DNA of 64,000 nucleotides from Ooceraea biroi. Lineage: Eukaryota > Arthropoda > Insecta > Hymenoptera > Formicidae. Under the pieces are notes generated by a model. The model was not told the origin of the DNA. It saw only the letters and a program-made list of their open reading frames with translations, and did no database searches. Position 1 is the first letter of the stretch. Each line of letters opens with the position of its first letter. Location of the stretch: the NCBI RefSeq assembly GCF_003672135.1, contig NC_039509.1, forward strand, positions 2,914,001-2,978,000, in the 5' to 3' direction. Below are positions 58,111-64,000 of this stretch, piece after piece. Position numbers and translations under genes: made by a program.

Positions 58111-61100
58111 ACTGTAAATTCAATTACTAAAAAGATCAGAATATTGAAAATTAATAACTTATGACGTGCACACGCGCGTGCGTTTGCCGGAAAAGTTGAA
58201 GCAGATGCGAATTTCAAATTGCTCGAAGAATTCACAAGTGGCAAGCAGAAAGGAGAAACCATAGTTTCGAGATCGTCCTATATATCTCTCTTTGGAATTG
58301 GAAGTGGCGCGAGCTGAGTTGAGTGATCTACGAGCACTCGACACGCTTCGGGGCAACAAATGCGCTTCGCTACGATTTCACGGCGGGTGGTACGTCGTAC
58401 TGGTGACAGCTTGCCTTTTCGTTTCCTCTTTACATGATCGCGAAACATCCACCAGCGTTATCGCATTCGCTTCTAAACGCAGTTGCGGTGCCGCGATCTT
58501 ACGCGCGATCAACATATCAGGATTGGATTATCGTTTGACTAATGATTCCGCTTTGCAATTTTTCTCCCGTTTGCATGTCGTTTTTCCAGCAACGTGCAAT
58601 TTCTAAATTTTATTCTTATTTGAACGTACGTTGACGCGTCTCCTGAACAAATTTGCGCGAGTGCAACTTTCGTAACGGTAAGCCGATATTTATGTGTCAC
58701 ATACACGTACGAGCTACTATCGTACATTATGCATTAAATATTTGTGCCGCACACCGAAATTGCAACAACAGGTTTGTGATATGGTATAAGATATTTTGGA
58801 ACATTTTTGCGTGGTTTAAAATAAAAGTTTTCGAGAGGTCAGTGACACATCTGTGTCGTTCACCTGTCAGCGGTTTGAACGAATGCTGCTCACCCGACGA
58901 ATTCCGCTTTAATTGACGGAGATTCCGGCAATACCGGTATATCGTTTGAAATCTTTATGTCAGAATGCTTAATTGCGCGACCCTTGCAGCGTGGTTCGTG
59001 CGCCACGAAACTGTATTTTCCCTCCGGCGGATATATCTTTAGTACTATTCAGTTCTGCAGCAAAGGGAGCAGAAAGGGCGTTGGTTCTGGATCTGTAATC
59101 GCGTTGACAAATGGCGCCCCCGAAGCGATAAATTGTTCTCTAGTTTGTAGCTCCTAGCGTCGATTACACTATCGTAGTAATTATAGCGCAGTATGCACAC
59201 GGCGACAAGGATCTCATTAAAAAGCCAGGGAATAGAAATAATCGATAAAGTATAAAAATTGGAAACTTTGCTGGTCATTTCGCTCCGACATCGCATTTTT
59301 CTCTCACACAGTGTATTCTCATAATTTACTAGTACTTGTTTACTTGTCAGATTTGTTAGAAAATCACGAATGCACTACTGTATAGGTAAGTAGAAAAAGC
59401 GATACAACAGCGTAGGCTGCGATAGATGCCCGCTGATGAACGTTTCCACCACGTATCGCGAATAAAAATGTTATCAGCGTTCCGCGTTGAGGAACGGCAC
59501 TTTTTCAACTTGCAGTTAAACGCGAGCAGAACTTGAAAAACATTCCGTTGTTGATATCGCGAGATTTCGTGTGCGGCGGAACTTAGCGCGGCGGAACTCC
59601 TTCGTCAGTGAATAGCGTGATGCAATGTCGTAAGGTTAAGCATCTCTAAAGCCAACTATAACTGATGCACGTTCCTTCCTGGCTCGCGGCTCGTTCGTTC
59701 ACCATTACACGTAGTTTCGGAGTATCGCCGGAATCTTGGAATTTTTTCCAGATAAGGCGATTAAAGCCGCGCAGCAAGTTCACGCGTCACCGTACGATCA
59801 TGCACGTCTCTTTCGTTGCGCGCGGTCCGTATACCGTATTACGTACATTCCGGTAAGCGTGAAACATATTTACGTGACTCGATGCTTCTGCTGATCGATA
59901 GCCTAATTGGCGAAGTCGTTCGACGAAACGAACGGCAACTAACATCATAATTCGGATTATCATTCGAACCGTCCAGGCGTGTAACGCGGGAATAAATATT
60001 GTCGCGCGATGTACGCGCATATTTTTGTAGCTAAATGTCCAAAATAGAAGGTTGTTTTCCGCCATTTCGCTCGCCCACCCCGTTCGCGGGCAATCCGCGT
60101 GATATTCGCGATGTAATTACTTCCTGCAAATGTGAAACCTCGAATGCCGCCAACCAATCTGCGTTTTGGTCGACAACGCAGCCGTGAAGCCCGACGAAAA
60201 CCCATTCGGAAAATTTATAATATAATAACGTAATTTCGTAGCCCGCACACAGAACGCGGCCGGCCATTTATTGTCGGCCGAGGAGATCACCGTCAGCGCA
60301 ATCGACGGACATTAATTTCCCGGCACGGTCGTCGGTCGATGCGGTTCGCTTATTTTCAGCTTTGAGACGAACCCTTGCTAATTCATTAAAGCACTTACGA
60401 GGGCTCAGGCATCGAGTGCACTCTCAGAATAAGCTGTCATTCTTATTTCATTTAACTGCAACTATCGCCACGTCTCCCCGTCTATCTATCCTACCTAGGG
60501 CCCCAGACCTGCATTTTTACACGCGTACACGCGGTATGCGAAGATTATGTCGCGTCTTTAGCGCCGCTCGTACACGCGCGTAAATATGCGCATACTTTCC
60601 GTTCGTTTTACTGCCCCTGCACGCTTCTGCACACATCGCGCGCATCACCGCTTGTGCATGCGTATAATATCCTTCTCCGATCTGCGGTTTGCTCTCATTG
60701 CGTACTTGAAACACGCTGCCGGGAGCGCGCGTCCATGATACGCGCACTGCACAATCCTCAGCAAACACTTGAATTATACCAGCCGAGCAAGAAGAGCGAG
60801 AGAAAGAATCTGTCGCGAGACGGAGCGCAATGGAAAATTCAGTGGTAACTGCTAAATATATTTAATTACGTGCATCGCATTTAAGAATTAACATAAAAGT
60901 TCTCGCTTTTTGTAGAAGAAGATTACAGGATCGTTGAACAACTAACGAGTTCGTAGCGCACGTTTCTTAGGCGCTCGTTCTCTTTCGTTAGCCGATCTTA
61001 TTTAGCGTCTATTGTTAAAAGGAAATTGGTCAGGGATGCCCTGTAGAGGCGCGCGATGTCGTTAGCCAGGTATTATCCTCGCGTGTGCGCTTCTCTCGGA

Positions 61101-61667
61101 CGTTTAAGCTTGGCTAACGGCCATTGTGCTCCACGCGAAATGCGCCCGGACTCATTTACGTTCTGGCGGTAACCTCTCGGTGTATTACCGGCCTTATAAG
61201 CGTCAATTCACCCCTTTGCCGTGTCACCGCTCATCTCCCTCGCTCTCGTACCCGTGCTCGCAACGCGGCACCCGAGCAAAATTTACTTCCGGCTTCTTGT
61301 TCGCTGATTTAATTACTCACCGTCCGCGCCGGTCGTTTAATCATCCGCAATGTAGTCGGCCGGCTCGAACGTGTCGAACGCATCCTGCGTCGGGAGTCCT
61401 TCCATCGGCCTCTCACGTCTCTCAGGACGGAGAACTATTAATCTCCGTAGCATCCCGACGAGCACGAGGAAGACCGTGCCGCTTCCGAGAAGTATCGTTT
61501 GTACCCAGCCTCATGGAGGAACTACCTCGTGGAGCTACCTCGATGATCGCGAGCGTTATCGCGGAAGGTGTTGCTTGCAAGCTGGCTGCTGCACACATCC
61601 AACGGCGGCAGGTGCGGTGGACGTACCTGACGACGCCGATGAGAATACTCTCTCGTCGAGCGACTTG
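58111..61667. other. Non-coding stretch, no gene seen
   Basis: No exon recognised. A TATAG/GTAAGT junction at 59385/59386 looks superficially like a splice site but lacks a pyrimidine tract. Frames of 60-105 codons occur on both strands without known motifs. The composition is GC-balanced, with many CGCG words. Confidence 0.55.
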
Positions 61668-61762
61668 CAGAAGCGAAAACACGTCGGTTAATGAAGCGGA
61701 CAGTGGCATTGAAATTGCCAATGCCACTGTCCGCTTCATTAACCGACGTGTTTTCGCTTCTG
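61668..61762. repeat. Perfect 44-bp inverted repeat with 7-nt loop
   Basis: The left arm at 61668-61711 is perfectly complementary to the right arm at 61719-61762. The loop is AAATTGC at 61712-61718. Complementarity stops abruptly on both sides. The symmetry creates mirror-image open frames on the two strands, which should not be read as genes. An absolutely perfect stem of this size implies either a very recent event or an artefact. Confidence 0.98.
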
Positions 61763-64000
61763 TCGACGATGCCTCGATACCTAAGCGTTGCTGGTACAAG
61801 CGCCACGAGTTATATCGATCGTTGCGCTTTTTACGCGTTGTTGACGCGCCTTGTTAAGCAGCAAACGTGTATACTTACACACGACGGGGATGTCTGATTC
61901 ACGATGTCGCGATATGCTGAACACGAGATGAGACGTCGTCGATGTGGTTTTCGTTAATTTCCCATCACGCGAACGAGCGAATTTTTGGCGGACGCACGAA
62001 GAAAAATATGTGTGTCGGTGGTCGACCGGGAAATATCGGCGAATAATTTGATTTACTTCCGGCGGGTTTGCCACAACGGACGGCAATAATATTTATTCGG
62101 AAAATATTTTTTCCCAAGTCACGCGAAATCATCTGGCAAAATGTTCATTTAGTTTATATAATGCTAAAGCAAATATTGTCAGATATATAGGACTTGGTTC
62201 GAAATATACCGCGTTCAAAATAAAGCAGAATAAACATGGCATTGTTCATTCCGCGTTTTGACGCTTACATTAGAAACATTTCGCAGCTGTTTCTCGACAA
62301 ATGATCGAACGCATCACGCTAGAAGGTAAAATGCAATTACTCAGACGCGCGGTCGCAAGAATTTGTATGGATCGACATCCTCGACTTCCGTCTGGCCTGG
62401 CAAGATAATCTCGAGTGACTCGAGTCGCAGAAACGCCGTCGTCATTGCCATCGTAACTCTATTAACGTCACGCTAAGCGAGATATAGTGAAGCCTGAAAA
62501 ACACGTGCTCCGCTTAGTTCCTCCGTACGCGTGCGCGTGCTGCTACCATCAAGAGAGACGGAACTAGCGCGGTGGAAACGGGGTGGAACGAGGTAAGTCC
62601 GAGAATTGGAACCGGGGGGTAAGAAATGCGGAAAGAAAGCGTGGACACGGTCGGCGGTGGTCAGCGAACGGGGTAGACCCGCTATTAGTCACCCACCCTC
62701 CTCTCCTTCGGCTCTCTCGCTTCCGGCTCTCTCTTCCGCTGCAATCACTACGTAACTCATCCCCTCGCCGGTCCCACCATCCCCCGCACCCCGTTCAGGA
62801 GCCGATATAACACCCCGCCCTTATCTCGTCGCGCTGCTGATCGCTCTTGCGCGAGGGATGGTTCGATTACTCTTGCACGACGCTTACTATCTTATTCTCG
62901 AGCCGTTTCTCTTTTTACCGCCTCATCATTTCTTATAGAAACGGCCCATCGATCCTGCCCACGGGTTACGTCCTCTTCTTGCTCTCGGCGTGCTATCGTT
63001 GTCGCGTATATCTTCCCTAATGCCGGGTGATAATACGATTGGCCAAGTGTGCGAGAGATATCGCGCCGCCATCGTTGCTAAATTATTAGTAATACCTGTA
63101 TGCATACACGTGTAACGTCGCGATAAAGCGTGAGGTATTGCGCTGACGTAATTCGCCGATGTTACGATCGTGACATTAATACAGTTCCCGCGTGAGATAA
63201 AATAGAATGGCAACAACTTATTCAGAATCTCGGACAAGTCCAAGCGAAAAAAGAAATAAGAAAATTGATAATCGTAGACTCGTAGGTTTGTCATTATGTC
63301 AGAAGATGATGACGTTTAAAAGCTGTACATTTGTAGCTTAAGTGCGGGTTACTAATAGCGTAATGAAAGATGAAGATAATAATTATAATGTTAATAGTAA
63401 CGGTAATTGAATTCACTTTGAGCTCACAATGAAACCGGATGCACACCACCGTTAAGGCTTTTCGAAACTTCATCCTGGCTCCGCTTGATGCTCTTCCGCC
63501 TGACGGAGACGCCGTGGCGCAATTGTGGCAATTTCTTCAACGTGCTCTCGCCTTACGCCATTATACGGAGTATCTCAAGCGGTTCAGCGCGCGACTTAAT
63601 TTTTCACCGCTCAGCGTGACCCGCCGGATGCCGACGAAAGCCTCGCGCAAACTTAGGACCGAGCGCACTCCAACATATTTGCGCGGTAGTTCTCATCGTC
63701 AGGGGTGGGTGGAGGTTGCGGCTGGTGTTTTCGAAAGGGTATTCGTTCTGGCCATGGCGCGCGACGGATTTCCAGGGGTGGACAACAGGGAAAGCTGAGG
63801 GAAGATTCTAACCGCGGTGTTCCTTTATGCGAGGTAGAACTTTGCTTCTACCCATCTGAATTGGAGATCGTATTGTGGACAGAAGCGCTATACGCACTTT
63901 GCGAGAAGAGGAGCTATACGCGCTTCCGGATACTTCGAGTTTTGTTATTTTTCTTCATGAAAAGAAGGTGGAAACTCGCTGAAAAGGAAAGCGAGGATTA
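61763..64000. other. Non-coding stretch, no gene seen
   Basis: No recognisable exon. A good donor-like GAG/GTAAGT occurs at 62592/62593 without a convincing upstream acceptor. If real it could only be the donor of an alternative first exon. The frame of about 120 codons at 63439-63798 has no known motif. Confidence 0.5.

Larger units (their letters stand above)
1..64000 (+). other. Probable interior of a very long plus-strand intron (inferred)
   Basis: No recognisable host exon is seen anywhere in the window. Two zero-length-exon splice sites (AG joined directly to GTGAGT, with pyrimidine tract and CTAAC branch-point sequence) lie on the plus strand at 7761/7762 and 42366/42367. Such sites are known from Drosophila as ratchet points in introns of tens of kilobases. 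The inference is that a plus-strand gene spans the window with its exons outside. The alternative is plain intergenic DNA with two chance matches. Host gene identity cannot be read from this sequence. Confidence 0.5.

Noticed and set aside
59376..59391. Possible third ratchet site, TATAG joined to GTAAGT at 59385/59386
   Set aside because: The upstream sequence is not pyrimidine-rich, the acceptor is TAG, and no CTAAC lies at a suitable distance.
61126..61857. 243-codon frame on the plus strand, with matching peptides on the minus strand
   Set aside because: The shared peptides arise from the perfect inverted repeat at 61668-61762, which is read the same way on both strands. No known domain outside it.
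62590..62598. Donor-like GAG/GTAAGT, possible alternative first exon
   Set aside because: No supporting promoter motif or open frame could be identified, so it was left as a note.
1..64000. tRNA, rRNA, snRNA, known microRNA and CRISPR signals
   Set aside because: Scanning by eye for box A/box B, conserved small RNA seeds and regularly spaced repeats gave nothing convincing. A covariance-model search could still find weak cases.

Overview
The window looks like non-coding DNA from an insect genome, most likely an ant or another hymenopteran. This is an inference. It rests on abundant CpG and CGCG words, the alternation of AT-rich patches with GC-balanced sequence, short CT/GA microsatellites, and the two transposon families present: a mariner and a Ty3/Gypsy LTR element. 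Apart from these two elements I recognise no protein-coding gene, tRNA, rRNA, snRNA or known microRNA. The many other short open frames have no recognisable domain, overlap each other on both strands, and are best read as chance frames.

Layout. Bases 1-2966 are featureless non-coding DNA. A complete but dead mariner transposon lies at 2969-4256 on the minus strand, with 32-bp perfect terminal inverted repeats and a TA target duplication. Its transposase frame is interrupted by two TGA codons. From 4259 to 31710 the sequence is non-coding, with a candidate recursive splice site at 7731-7768 and a 55-bp near-perfect palindrome at 23714-23768. A young, full-length, apparently intact Ty3/Gypsy retrotransposon occupies 31715-36809 on the minus strand. 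Its 384-bp LTRs differ at two positions, it has a tRNA-Pro type primer binding site, and it carries one 1392-residue Gag-Pol frame that begins with a SAP-like domain. From 36814 to the end the DNA is again non-coding. It holds a second candidate recursive splice site at 42337-42373, a GCCGN minisatellite at 50617, a GA/GACA microsatellite at 52424, a hairpin-forming inverted repeat with arms of about 145 bp at 57523-58110, and a perfect 44-bp inverted repeat with a 7-nt loop at 61668-61762.

Most interesting reading. Two sites 34.6 kb apart, both on the plus strand, share the architecture of a Drosophila-type ratchet point. Each has a CTAAC branch-point sequence, exactly 26 nt from the branch A to the AG, a T-rich pyrimidine tract, and CAG joined directly to GTGAGT. 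I found no comparable site on the minus strand. This suggests the window lies inside one giant plus-strand intron removed stepwise by recursive splicing. Both transposons would then be antisense to the host transcript. Each ratchet is also followed within 100 nt by a second donor-like sequence, so each could define a short recursive exon. RNA data are needed to test this.
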